Source: JBDKUD01 sp050943315 (GTDB lineage: Bacteria; Bacillota; Syntrophomonadia; Syntrophomonadales; Syntrophomonadaceae). From it: a stretch of 64,000 bases of DNA. The translations under genes and the position numbers were made by a program. Numbering within the stretch: position 1 is the first letter of the stretch; every line of letters begins with the position of its first letter. Shown here piece by piece: positions 7,744-17,014 of this stretch. The notes below the pieces were generated by a model, which did not search any database, had not been told where the DNA came from, and was given only the letters and a program-made list of their open reading frames with translations. Where the stretch lies: positions 11,093-75,092 of the forward strand of contig JBMNOY010000003.1 in assembly GCA_050943315.1 (NCBI GenBank). Reading direction: 5' to 3'.

Positions 7744-9336
7744 TTAGAACCGCAGTACTTTAGGCCGGTCAATTATTCCATCCAACTGGCTTAACTTGTC
7801 CAGCACGCTGTCATTTACCTCGTTGTCAATATTAATGAGCATTATAGCGGTTTGACCTTTTTCCTGGCGGGCTACCTTCATGGCCGCAATATTGATTCCT
7901 TCATCTCCCAGGAAAGTAGCAAAAGGTCCGATAATTCTTGGTCTATCTTCATTTTTCACCATAATTATATGGCCTTCCAGATTAGATTCGGTTTCATAAC
8001 CATCAATTTCAACCAGTAATGGATCCCGGGCCCGGGATAGGGTTCCGGAAATATTCAGCTCCCGGTCATGGTTATAAATTTTAGCCGTTATTAAATTTTT
8101 GTAACGTTTGGGGCTTTGTTTTTCTTTCTTTTCAAATATCTTTATTCCCCGATCCGCAGCCATTAAGCGGGCATTAACATAATTGACTTTTTCCCACATA
8201 ACCGGTTCCAGTAATCCTTTTAGAAAAGCCACCGTCAGCATTTCCGTCTCATTTTGGGTTATTGGACCGCTGTATATCAATTCTACCTGGCTAACCGGTG
8301 CCTTATGAATCTGGAAATAGCATTTGCCCAGCTTTTCCGCCAAATTTATATACGGCCGTAAATAGTGGAGTTCTTCACCCAATAAAGTAGGCAGATTGAC
8401 CACATTGGGGACTATATCTCCTTTTAAGGCCAGTATCACCTGTTCAGCTATATTTTCACCCACCCTCTTCTGGGCTTCAAAGGTGTCTGCTCCCAAATGA
8501 GGGGTGACCACCACATTATTAAATGCAAACAAAGGATCATCATAATCAGGTTCTGTCTCGTGAACGTCCAGTCCGGCGCTGGCTATCTTGCCTGATTTAA
8601 GTCCTTCCAGGATGGCTTTCTCCTTAATGATGCCGCCTCGGGCACAATTGACTAATCTGACCCCATCTTTAGCCAAAGCCAACATTTTTTCGTCTATCAT
8701 ATGCATGGTTTCTTCATTTTTAGGTGTATGCACGGTAATAATGTCAGCTTCCCGCATTAATTCTTCCAGGGTATTCTTTTTCTCAGCCCCATACCGGGCG
8801 AAACGCTCATCGGAGATGTACGGGTCATAAGCAATCACCTTCATATTGAAAGACGCCAGACGAGTAGCTACCATGGAACCTATCCGCCCCAGCCCTACAA
8901 TGCCAACAGTTTTCCCGTAAAGTTCCATACCCCGGAAGGGCTTCCGGTCCCATACTCCGCTTTTTAAAACCTGATTAGCCCAGGCGGTATTTCTAACCGA
9001 AGACAGTAATAAGCTGATAGTTTGTTCACAGGCCGAAATGGTATTGCTATCTGGAGTATTGGCTACTACCACTCCATAACGGGTGCATACGTCAACATCA
9101 ATGTTATCCACTCCGTTGCCCGCACGGCCCACAACTTTCAGTTTGGTTGCCCGGCTAATCAGTTCTTCATTTACCTTGGTGACACTCCTGACTATAAGGG
9201 CATCATACTGATCTATTATTTCCAACAATTCTTCCCGGGGAATACCATCCCGGTAATCAACATCAAGTTCAGTTTTTAGTAACTCTATACCTTCATCTGC
9301 TATGCGTTCAGTTACAATTACTCGTTTTTTCCCCAC
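7744..9336 (-). CDS. serA: D-3-phosphoglycerate dehydrogenase
   Basis: Oxidises 3-phosphoglycerate to 3-phosphohydroxypyruvate with NAD+, the first step of serine synthesis. About 530 residues, the long form: a split substrate-binding domain, an NAD-binding Rossmann domain (GLGRIGSMVATRL), an intervening domain and a C-terminal ACT domain (MVKNEDRPRIIGPFATFLGDEGINI region), the likely site of serine feedback. Catalytic residues are seen in NCARGGII (Arg), the following Glu, and the H in PHLGADT. The start is probably GTG 9336 with AGGAG nine bases upstream; TTG 9342 is the alternative. It is co-transcribed between the aminotransferase and serS under the serine T-box. Confidence 0.96.
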   Translation of the reverse strand: MGKKRVIVTERIADEGIELLKTELDVDYRDGIPREELLEIIDQYDALIVRSVTKVNEELISRATKLKVVGRAGNGVDNIDVDVCTRYGVVVANTPDSNTISACEQTISLLLSSVRNTAWANQVLKSGVWDRKPFRGMELYGKTVGIVGLGRIGSMVATRLASFNMKVIAYDPYISDERFARYGAEKKNTLEELMREADIITVHTPKNEETMHMIDEKMLALAKDGVRLVNCARGGIIKEKAILEGLKSGKIASAGLDVHETEPDYDDPLFAFNNVVVTPHLGADTFEAQKRVGENIAEQVILALKGDIVPNVVNLPTLLGEELHYLRPYINLAEKLGKCYFQIHKAPVSQVELIYSGPITQNETEMLTVAFLKGLLEPVMWEKVNYVNARLMAADRGIKIFEKKEKQSPKRYKNLITAKIYNHDRELNISGTLSRARDPLLVEIDGYETESNLEGHIIMVKNEDRPRIIGPFATFLGDEGINIAAMKVARQEKGQTAIMLINIDNEVNDSVLDKLSQLDGIIDRPKVLRF

Positions 9337-9418
9337 TTGCAATTGCTCCTTTCTTTACAATATATCTATATCTAAACATAATAGATATCTGTCCTTTGAG
9401 CCTGTGATTATCTGCTCA

Positions 9419-10573
9419 CTAATGTCGGGCAGCCAGTATTTCCTCTGCTTTGGTGGTTCCCTGCCCCAGTTGCACCGGATATCCCAGTTTCTTAAGGATA
9501 ATCTCCAACGCCGCCAGCACTGCGACCAGGTCCAGGTCACGAACATAACCCAAATGTCCCACCCGGAAAATGACATTATCCAGGGTTTGCTGTCCCCCGG
9601 CTAATACAACATTAAATTCTTTCAGCATATGCTGGCGAATTTTATTAGCGCCTATAGCCTCAGGCGCAATAACCGCGGTAACTGCCGTAGAGGCTACGTT
9701 ATCTTCGGCCAGCAGCTTAAGTCCCATTGCTTTAATACTGCTTCTTACCATGTCCCGGTAGTTCTTATGTCTTAGTAAGGTATTTTCCAAACCTTCTTCT
9801 TTTATCATTTTTATTGATTCCTGCAGGCCAAAAATAAGTGATATGGGCGGAGTAAAGGGAGTCTGCCCTTTTTCCAAGTATTTTAGCCCGGAGGTTACAT
9901 CCCAGTAGAATTTAGAATTGTTATTTTGTTTATGTACCTTTAGAGCCCGGTCACTAAAGGCCATTAAACCCAGTCCCGGTGGAATCATAAATGCTTTCTG
10001 CGACCCGCTGACCACTACATCCAGATTCCATTCATCCATTCTTAGATCAACTGCTGCCAAACCGCTGACGGCATCTACCATAAATAAGGCCGGATGGTCA
10101 CCAGCCGCTTCCCTGATGGCTTTGACATCATTGAAAACGCCGGTGGAGGTCTCATTATGAGTAACAAGAACGGCTTTAATTTCCTTGTTCAGATCCTGGT
10201 CAAGCTTCTCCTTAATAATCTGAGGATCGGCGGCCTGCCCCCAGGGGAAGCTGATTTTTTCGACCCTGGCCCCGAATTCAGCAGCAATTTTAGCAAAGCG
10301 GTCGCCAAAAACACCGATAGAAATAGCTAATACCTTGTCACCCGGAGATATGAAGTTCACTATGGCGGCTTCCAAAACTCCGGAACCGGAGGATGGATAA
10401 ATCAGCACATGGTGTTTAGTCCGATAAATCTTTTTTACTCCTTCAATTATCTCCAATAATATTTCTTTAAACTCCGGACCCCGGTGATTTATCATAGGTT
10501 TGCTCATGGCCCTTACTAATCGATCCGGAATAGGGGTAGGCCCAGGAAGAAGCAAATATTGTGCGCCTGGCAT
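9419..10573 (-). CDS. Class V PLP aminotransferase (probable serine pathway transaminase)
   Basis: A 384-residue class V aminotransferase resembling serine-pyruvate/alanine-glyoxylate aminotransferases, sometimes annotated as soluble hydrogenase 42 kDa subunit. The PLP lysine is in SGSQKAFMIPPGLG, and the N-terminus LLLPGPTPIPDRLVRAM is typical. No canonical serC is present; its position before serA and under a serine T-box suggests it converts phosphohydroxypyruvate to phosphoserine, or makes serine from hydroxypyruvate. That role is inferred from context. The start is ATG 10573, with AAAGGAGG upstream. The PLP cofactor genes pdxT/pdxS lie immediately upstream on the same strand but outside this transcript. 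Confidence 0.88.
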   Translation of the reverse strand: MPGAQYLLLPGPTPIPDRLVRAMSKPMINHRGPEFKEILLEIIEGVKKIYRTKHHVLIYPSSGSGVLEAAIVNFISPGDKVLAISIGVFGDRFAKIAAEFGARVEKISFPWGQAADPQIIKEKLDQDLNKEIKAVLVTHNETSTGVFNDVKAIREAAGDHPALFMVDAVSGLAAVDLRMDEWNLDVVVSGSQKAFMIPPGLGLMAFSDRALKVHKQNNNSKFYWDVTSGLKYLEKGQTPFTPPISLIFGLQESIKMIKEEGLENTLLRHKNYRDMVRSSIKAMGLKLLAEDNVASTAVTAVIAPEAIGANKIRQHMLKEFNVVLAGGQQTLDNVIFRVGHLGYVRDLDLVAVLAALEIILKKLGYPVQLGQGTTKAEEILAARH

Positions 10574-10613
10574 TTTAGAAAAAAACCTCCTTTGTTTATT
10601 ACAACAGCCATAA

Positions 10614-10847
10614 ATAAAAAAAAACCCCTCTGTCCCTTTTAGGGACGAGAGGTTTCCCGCGTTGCCACCCTTATTGGTGTTACATACACCCGCTTGATAG
10701 TTATAACGGAACCACCGTCACTGCTTTCACAGCCTGCCTCCAGGGTGGATTCGAAACCAGGCTATACTGGTTTGCACCAACCACCAGTTCTCTTAACTAG
10801 CCCCAGTTCCTACTATTCCCCTTCATTGCATTTAAAAATTTGATTTG
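10614..10847 (-). ncRNA. T-box leader, tRNA-Ser responsive (specifier UCC)
   Basis: Leader of the aminotransferase-serA-serS operon. The T-box core AAGGGTGGCAACGCGGG is present (about 10651-10672), then a terminator hairpin (CCTCTCGTCCC paired with GGGACAGAGGGG) and a T run. Stem I shows the distal AGAGAACTGGTGGTTGG-type loop. The AGUA/GAA loop-E pair is followed by UCC (10747-10749), the serine specifier. The antiterminator bulge reads UGGC, complementary to the GCCA 3' end of the serine tRNAs in this window. Uncharged tRNA-Ser(GGA) is therefore predicted to turn the operon on. Confidence 0.93.
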
Positions 10848-10853
10848 ACACTC

Positions 10854-10882
10854 ATTATATTACATGCCTTCCCCTTTTGCAA
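10854..10882 (-). promoter_or_regulatory. Promoter of the serine T-box operon
   Basis: On the minus strand TTGCAA (10877-10882), a 17-base spacer and TATAAT (10854-10859). The start of transcription would be near 10847, just before stem I of the T-box. It lies at the end of pdxT. Confidence 0.85.
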
Positions 10883-10890
10883 CCAACGAG

Positions 10891-11460
10891 TTATCCCATA
10901 GCCAGGAAATATTTATGTATGTCCAGACTATCGGTTAATTCCGGATGAAATGCGGTAGCCAATAAATTACGGCCTTCTTGAACCATAACTATTTTATCTT
11001 GATGTTTGGCCAGAACCCGCACATCCCCCCAGACCTTTTCCACATAGGGAGCTCTGATAAAAACCCCTTTGGTTTTTCCTAATCCATCTACATCTAAACT
11101 GGTCTCAAAGCTATCCACTTGACGGCCGAAGGCATTGCGTTTCACGCCTATATCCATAAGCCCCAGGCGAAACTGATCAGAGCCGGCAATTTCCTGTGCC
11201 ATTAGAATCATTCCGGCACAGGTGCCCCATACCGGCATTCCCTGTCGGGTACGCTCCTTAATAGCGCCATCCAGGCCGAAAGTTTTCATCAACCTGCCGA
11301 TAGTAGTACTTTCGCCCCCGGGGATGATTAAACTGTCTATACTATTAACATCAGCGATGGTACGAACTTGAACCGGCAGAGCGCCGCATTTTTTTACGGC
11401 CTGCTCATGTTCAAGGAAAGCCCCTTGCAAGGCCAAAATGCCAATTTTCTTACCAGCCAC
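10891..11460 (-). CDS. pdxT: PLP synthase glutaminase subunit
   Basis: Releases ammonia from glutamine and passes it to PdxS for pyridoxal 5'-phosphate synthesis. 189 residues, the normal length. The class I glutaminase features are present: the GGESTT loop, nucleophile Cys in VWGTCAGMIL, and the His-x-Glu pair in TAFHPELT. The start is GTG 11460, which overlaps the end of pdxS by 11 bases, indicating translational coupling. Its operon order is pdxS-pdxT. Confidence 0.97.
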   Translation of the reverse strand: MAGKKIGILALQGAFLEHEQAVKKCGALPVQVRTIADVNSIDSLIIPGGESTTIGRLMKTFGLDGAIKERTRQGMPVWGTCAGMILMAQEIAGSDQFRLGLMDIGVKRNAFGRQVDSFETSLDVDGLGKTKGVFIRAPYVEKVWGDVRVLAKHQDKIVMVQEGRNLLATAFHPELTDSLDIHKYFLAMG

Positions 11461-12334
11461 GATCCTGCATCCTTTCTTCTGGTCTGATCATGCTGATATC
11501 TATACCTACCATGGCTTCTCCCAAATCCCGGGATACTTCCTTCAAAACGTCGGGATCATTAAAATAGGTGGTGGCCGCGACAATTGCTTTGGCCCGCTTC
11601 ATAGGATCTTCAGATTTGAAAACCCCGGAACCCACAAAAATCCCGTCACAGCCCAGCTGCATCATCAAAGCCGCATCAGCCGGGGTAGCTATGCCACCGG
11701 CGGCAAAATTAACTACCGGCAAACCTTTAAGCCTGGCTACTTCCTTCACCAGTTCATAGGGTGCCTGCATATCCTTGGCAGCGGTCATTAACTCCTCTTC
11801 AGGCAGATTACTCACCCATCTAATTTCGTCCATGACCTGACGCATGTGTCGTACCGCTTCAACTACATTACCGGTTCCCGGTTCACCTTTGGTGCGTATC
11901 ATGGCTGCACCTTCACCGATTCTGCGCAAGGCTTCCCCAAGGTTACGAGCTCCGCATACGAAGGGAACCTTAAACTCATGTTTATTGACATGATATTTGT
12001 CATCAGCGGGGGTAAGTACTTCACTTTCGTCAATATAATCTATTCCCAGGGCTTCGAGGATTTGCGCCTCTACAAAGTGGCCGATTCGGCACTTGGCCAT
12101 CACTGGAATCGATACCGCGTCCATTATTCGGGTTATTATGGTAGGATCAGCCATGCGGGCTATTCCTCCCGCAGCCCTGATATCGGCGGGAACTCTTTCC
12201 AAGGCCATAACTGCGCAAGCTCCCGCTTCTTCGGCAATTTTAGCCTGCTCCGGTGTAGTTACATCCATAATTACACCGCCTTTTAACATTTGCGCCAATC
12301 CTGCTTTAACTGTAAAAGTTCCTTTTTCCTCCAT
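11450..12334 (-). CDS. pdxS: PLP synthase lyase subunit
   Basis: Makes pyridoxal 5'-phosphate from ribose 5-phosphate, glyceraldehyde 3-phosphate and ammonia, in a 12-mer with PdxT. 294 residues, full length. The highly conserved sequence is easily recognised: MKGGVIMDV-type start (here MLKGGVIMDVTTPEQ) with the Schiff-base lysines in MAKCRIGHF and TKGEPGTG. ATG start with GGAGGG seven to eight bases upstream. It lies 31 bases downstream of gyrA and may be read from the gyrase transcript as well as from its own promoter. Confidence 0.98.
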   Translation of the reverse strand: MEEKGTFTVKAGLAQMLKGGVIMDVTTPEQAKIAEEAGACAVMALERVPADIRAAGGIARMADPTIITRIMDAVSIPVMAKCRIGHFVEAQILEALGIDYIDESEVLTPADDKYHVNKHEFKVPFVCGARNLGEALRRIGEGAAMIRTKGEPGTGNVVEAVRHMRQVMDEIRWVSNLPEEELMTAAKDMQAPYELVKEVARLKGLPVVNFAAGGIATPADAALMMQLGCDGIFVGSGVFKSEDPMKRAKAIVAATTYFNDPDVLKEVSRDLGEAMVGIDISMIRPEERMQDRGW

Positions 12335-12365
12335 ATAAGTCCCTCCAGATAACTTAAATCATTTA

Positions 12366-14804
12366 TTATTCTTCTTTTTCCACTTTAAATCTGGCTACAC
12401 TAACAATGCGATCATTGTCTGGTATGCGCATTAGCAATACTCCGCGTGAGTAACGCTTCTGTACTGGCACATCTCCCACTTCCAGGCGGATTATTTGCCC
12501 TTCACTGGTTAGAATCACTAACTCATCATCTTCATCAACCATCTGAAAACCAATCAGTTCGCCGTTTTTACGCGTTACTTCTATGGTTTTAAGGCCCTTA
12601 CCGCCTCTATTCTGCAATTTAAACTCGTTAATATCAGTTCTTTTGCCATAGCCGTTTTCGGTAACCAGCAAAACATCGGCTCCCTCCCGGTACTTGCCGG
12701 TACCGATAACCCGGGCATCTTTGCCTAGAGTGATACCTTTTACCCCGGCAGCCGTTCTTCCCATAGGCCTTACCTGTTGCTCGTCAAACATAATAGATAA
12801 TCCATCGGAAGTAACGAGCATTATTTTATCATTGCCGTCAACCCGCAATGCTCCCACCAGCTCGTCATCATCAGCCAGGTTGATGGCAATTAAACCGGTT
12901 TTTCTGATATTGACAAAAGCTGACAATACCACTTTCTTAACCATGCCCTGACGGGTAACCATAAAGCAATGCCTTTGTTCATCGAAGTTCTTTACCGCTA
13001 CCAGAGTAGATACTTGTTCCCCGGGCCTTAAATCCAGGAGGTTAATAATCGGCAAGCCCTTAGCCTGCCGCGAAGCCTCTGGTATTTGATAGGCATAATT
13101 GGAAAACACCCGGCCCTGATTGGTGAAGAATAATATATTAGCCAATACACTGGTGACAATGACATTATTAGCGAAATCTTCTGCACGGGTAGTAGTTGAA
13201 CTTACCCCTTTGCCGCCTCTTTTTTGCGATTTATAGGTATCCAGAGGCTGTCTTTTGACATAACCGCGGTTGGTAAGGGTTATCACTACCTCATGATCTT
13301 CAATAAAATCGGAAACATTATAATCACTAATTTCCTGGCTTATTTCAGTTCGGCGCTTGTCGCCATATTTTTGCTTAATATCATCTAAATCTTCTTTTAT
13401 TATCTCCAAAACCCGCTGGGGATTAGCCAGAATATCCTCAAAATCAGCAATTCGAGCCAGTAAATCTTTATACTCCTCTTCAAGTTTATCTCTTTCTAAC
13501 CCGGTTAATTGCGCCAACCGCATATCCAGGATGGCATTGGCCTGAATTTCCGTCAGCCCAAAACGGGTAATTAGTCCATTACGGGCGGTTTCCCGGTCGC
13601 GCGAGCTTCTAATCAGGTTAACTATCTCATCCAGGTTATCCAGGGCTATTTTTAATCCTTCTACAATATGCAGCCGGTCCCGGGCTACCTTTAGGTCATG
13701 CTGCGTTCGGCGAGTTATTACTTCCTGGCGGTGTTCAATATAATGCTCAATCATCTGCTTCAGGTTAAGGGTAAGCGGCTGCCCATGTACCAGACTGAGC
13801 ATATTAAACCCGAAGCTGTCTTCCAGTTGGGTATGTTTAAATAAATGATTGATAACAATATTTACATTTACATCCCGTCTGACCTCAATAACCACTCTAA
13901 TGCCATGACGGTCTGATTCATCCCGTAAATCAACTATGCCATCAATTTTCTTATCGCGGACCAGTTCCGCGATTTTCTCAATTAATCGAGCCTTGTTGAC
14001 CTGGTAGGGGAGTTCCGTAACTATTATGGCGTTACGGCCGTTTTTCTTCTCCTCAATAGTATAGCGGGAACGTATTTTTATAGTTCCCCGTCCGGTTTGA
14101 TAAGCCTGTTTTATACCTTTGTTGCCCATAATGATTCCTGCCGTGGGAAAATCCGGTCCAGGGATTACTGACATTAAATCGTCTATGGTAACCTCAGGAT
14201 TATCTATAACCATCTTAATTCCGTCTACTATTTCACCCAGGTTATGGGGTGGAATATTAGTAGCCATACCTACCGCGATACCGGAGGAACCGTTTAACAG
14301 CAAGTTGGGAATCCGGGCTGGTAATACCTCCGGTTCCTGCCTGCTGTCATCGTAATTAGGCCGCCAATTTACGGTATCTTTATTTATATCTTGCAGTAAT
14401 TCCAGGGCTATCTTAGACATACGGCTTTCGGTATATCGCATGGCAGCAGCAGAATCGCCATCTATTGATCCAAAATTTCCGTGACCATCTATCAAAGGAT
14501 AGCGCATGGAAAAGTCCTGAGCCATTTTTACCATGGTTTCGTAAATAGCGGAATCACCGTGAGGGTGGTATTTACCCATAACCTCACCCACGATGTTGGC
14601 TGATTTTTTATGGGGCTTGTCATGAGTCATGCCCTGGTCATAGAGAGCATATAGTATGCGCCGGTGGACAGGTTTTAATCCGTCCCTAATATCAGGAATA
14701 GCCCGTGATATTATTACACTCATGGAGTATTCCAAAAATGAGCGCTTGACCTCTTTTTCTATATCAACAACTGCTATCCGGTCAAACAGGTTACCTGAAC
14801 CCAA
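12366..14804 (-). CDS. gyrA: DNA gyrase subunit A
   Basis: Breakage-reunion subunit of DNA gyrase, 812 residues. The active-site tyrosine is in AAAMRYTESRM (about residue 123). The C-terminal beta-pinwheel domain carries the GyrA box as QKRGGKG, which identifies gyrase rather than topoisomerase IV. The start is TTG 14804, preceded by AGAGGTGAGG. It is 32 bases downstream of gyrB and co-transcribed with it. Confidence 0.98.
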   Translation of the reverse strand: MGSGNLFDRIAVVDIEKEVKRSFLEYSMSVIISRAIPDIRDGLKPVHRRILYALYDQGMTHDKPHKKSANIVGEVMGKYHPHGDSAIYETMVKMAQDFSMRYPLIDGHGNFGSIDGDSAAAMRYTESRMSKIALELLQDINKDTVNWRPNYDDSRQEPEVLPARIPNLLLNGSSGIAVGMATNIPPHNLGEIVDGIKMVIDNPEVTIDDLMSVIPGPDFPTAGIIMGNKGIKQAYQTGRGTIKIRSRYTIEEKKNGRNAIIVTELPYQVNKARLIEKIAELVRDKKIDGIVDLRDESDRHGIRVVIEVRRDVNVNIVINHLFKHTQLEDSFGFNMLSLVHGQPLTLNLKQMIEHYIEHRQEVITRRTQHDLKVARDRLHIVEGLKIALDNLDEIVNLIRSSRDRETARNGLITRFGLTEIQANAILDMRLAQLTGLERDKLEEEYKDLLARIADFEDILANPQRVLEIIKEDLDDIKQKYGDKRRTEISQEISDYNVSDFIEDHEVVITLTNRGYVKRQPLDTYKSQKRGGKGVSSTTTRAEDFANNVIVTSVLANILFFTNQGRVFSNYAYQIPEASRQAKGLPIINLLDLRPGEQVSTLVAVKNFDEQRHCFMVTRQGMVKKVVLSAFVNIRKTGLIAINLADDDELVGALRVDGNDKIMLVTSDGLSIMFDEQQVRPMGRTAAGVKGITLGKDARVIGTGKYREGADVLLVTENGYGKRTDINEFKLQNRGGKGLKTIEVTRKNGELIGFQMVDEDDELVILTSEGQIIRLEVGDVPVQKRYSRGVLLMRIPDNDRIVSVARFKVEKEE

Positions 14805-14836
14805 TAGTCCTCACCTCTTTTATATCGTGTCCCCTT

Positions 14837-16741
14837 CTAAATATCCAGGTTAATGACATACCTGGCGTTTTCGTGAATGAACTGTCTGCGCGGCTCCACA
14901 TTGTCACCCATCAGATCGGAAAAAATATCATCAGCGCGAATGGCATCATCTATGGTAACCTGTAAAAGGGTGCGGTTTTCAGCATTCATGGTTGTCTCCC
15001 ATAGTTGATGGGGGTCCATTTCTCCCAGTCCTTTATATCTTTGTACCGACCACTTTTTGTCGGAATTGCGGATAAATTCATTCATTTGGGTTTCATTATG
15101 GAAATAGTGAATTTCTTGACCCCTTTTTAGTCCGTAAAGCGGCGGCTGTGCTATATAAACATAACCGTTTTCTATTAACTGGCGCATATACCGGTAGAAA
15201 AAGGTTAACAATAATATCCGGATATGGGCTCCGTCAACATCAGCATCAGTCATAATAATAAGCTTGTGGTAGCGGGCTTTGGAAAGCTCGAAATCTTCCC
15301 CGATACCAGTACCCATGGCAGTTATTAAGGATCTGATCTCTTCATTGGATAAAACTCTATCCAACCGCGCTTTTTCTACATTGAGTATTTTTCCCCGCAG
15401 AGGAAGTATAGCCTGGTAAGTTCTATCCCTTCCTTGTTTAGCGGAACCGCCGGCAGAGTCACCTTCGACAATAAATAATTCTGATTCAGCCGGGTTACGA
15501 CTGCTGCAATCGGCCAGCTTGCCCGGTAAGGCGGTTGAATCCAGGGCATTCTTGCGTCTGGTTAATTCCCGGGCTTTTTTGGCGGCCTCCCGGGCGCGCC
15601 GGGCGGAAATGGCTTTATCTAATAATTTACGGGCTATCGGTGGATTTTCGCTTAAATAATCTTCTAACCCGTCATAAACAACACTTTCTACTATTCCCCG
15701 GATAAAGGTATTGCCCAGCTTAGTTTTTGTTTGCCCTTCAAACTGCGGTTCCTTAACTAATACTGATATAATAGCGGCCATACCTTCGCGAATATCTTCA
15801 CCTGACAAGTTACTTTCGGATTCTTTGAGAATACCATTTTTCCTGGCATAATCGTTTATAGCCCGGGTGAGCGCATTTTTAAAACCTATCTCATGAGTTC
15901 CGCCTTCCTGGGTACGAATATTATTGGCAAATGAATAAAGATTTTCACTGTAGCCATTGTTATACTGCAAGGCTATTTTGACAATAACATCATCTTTTTG
16001 CGCCTCAAAGTACATTGGTTGGTTAACCGTTTCTTTGTTTTTATTGACATAGGCCACGAAATCTTTTAAACCGTGGGTATAATGGAGTTCTTTAACTAGA
16101 GGTTCCTCTTCTCGTTCATCAGTAAACCTTATCATTAATCCATTATTAAGAAAAGATAACTCTCTTAAGCGCTGTACCAGAACCTCACTATCAAAATTAG
16201 TTTCCTCGAAGATCTCGGCATCAGGGAAAAATTTTATGGTGGTTCCAGTCTCCTCGGTTTGGCCGCATTTTTGCAGTTCGCTGGTAGGTTTGCCTCTTTG
16301 ATATTCCTGACGGTAAACATAACCATCCCGTTTGACCGTCACTTCCATCTGTTCGGAAAGTGCATTTACTACCGATAGACCTACTCCATGTAAGCCTCCG
16401 GATATAGTGTAGCCGCTTCCTCCAAACTTGGCGCCGGAATGTAAGGTGGTAAGAATAACTTCTATGGCCGGTATGCCCATAGTGGGGTGAATGTCAACTG
16501 GTATCCCCCGGCCATTGTCGCTGACGGTAACACTGTTGTCGGGATGGATGGTGACTTCTATTCTATCGCAATATCCACCTACCGATTCATCTATACTATT
16601 GTCGACAATTTCAAAAACCAGATGGTGGAGTCCTTTTGGACCGGTAGATCCAATGTACATACCCGGTCTTTTACGGACAGCTTCCAGTCCTTCTAGTACC
16701 TGGATATCAGATGCATTATAATCATTGTCTAACCCGTTCAA
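14837..16741 (-). CDS. gyrB: DNA gyrase subunit B
   Basis: ATPase subunit of DNA gyrase, 634 residues. The GHKL ATP-binding motifs are seen in EIVDNSIDE and the GLHGVGLSVVNALS loop; the TOPRIM Mg2+ site is in EGDSAGGSAKQGRDR and DADVDGAHIR. The start is TTG 16741, and its likely binding site AAGGAG lies inside the end of remB, only a few bases upstream, so translation is coupled. It is a normal oriC-proximal copy. Confidence 0.98.
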   Translation of the reverse strand: MNGLDNDYNASDIQVLEGLEAVRKRPGMYIGSTGPKGLHHLVFEIVDNSIDESVGGYCDRIEVTIHPDNSVTVSDNGRGIPVDIHPTMGIPAIEVILTTLHSGAKFGGSGYTISGGLHGVGLSVVNALSEQMEVTVKRDGYVYRQEYQRGKPTSELQKCGQTEETGTTIKFFPDAEIFEETNFDSEVLVQRLRELSFLNNGLMIRFTDEREEEPLVKELHYTHGLKDFVAYVNKNKETVNQPMYFEAQKDDVIVKIALQYNNGYSENLYSFANNIRTQEGGTHEIGFKNALTRAINDYARKNGILKESESNLSGEDIREGMAAIISVLVKEPQFEGQTKTKLGNTFIRGIVESVVYDGLEDYLSENPPIARKLLDKAISARRAREAAKKARELTRRKNALDSTALPGKLADCSSRNPAESELFIVEGDSAGGSAKQGRDRTYQAILPLRGKILNVEKARLDRVLSNEEIRSLITAMGTGIGEDFELSKARYHKLIIMTDADVDGAHIRILLLTFFYRYMRQLIENGYVYIAQPPLYGLKRGQEIHYFHNETQMNEFIRNSDKKWSVQRYKGLGEMDPHQLWETTMNAENRTLLQVTIDDAIRADDIFSDLMGDNVEPRRQFIHENARYVINLDI

Positions 16742-16744
16742 AAG

Positions 16745-16999
16745 CTAACCCATCTCCTTATAGTGATTCAAACCTCGCTTATACAAAGTAGTAGAGGAAA
16801 TTGGTGAGAGATATATATTGTCATCAGTTATTATTAAAGACTTCTCCTTTTCCTTCTTGCTGACCGTTATACACTTTTTATCTTGTTTGGCTATCTCTAT
16901 TATGTCCTGCAGATCTACTGATACTGGAGGTTCGATATTTACAATTGCAATTATATTTTTGGATGAGGTAATAATATTATTACCTAAGTGAATATATAT
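16745..16999 (-). CDS. remB: RemB/YaaB (DUF370) regulator with an AUA start
   Basis: Small DUF370 protein between recF and gyrB, as in Bacillus (yaaB/remB), where it affects matrix gene expression. The reading frame is 84 residues: after the start it reads YIHLGNNIITSSKNIIAI and ends with a IYLSPISSTTLYKR-like C-terminal motif, both matching the family. The family begins M-Y-I-H-L-G, but here the first codon is ATA (16997-16999). It is nine bases after AAGGAG, which directly follows the recF stop. Between the upstream in-frame TGA and YIHLG there is no ATG, GTG or TTG, so ordinary gene callers miss the gene. The frame is otherwise intact and in its conserved place. Confidence 0.85.
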   Translation of the reverse strand: MYIHLGNNIITSSKNIIAIVNIEPPVSVDLQDIIEIAKQDKKCITVSKKEKEKSLIITDDNIYLSPISSTTLYKRGLNHYKEMG

Positions 17000-17014
17000 G
17001 GGGTAACACTCCTT

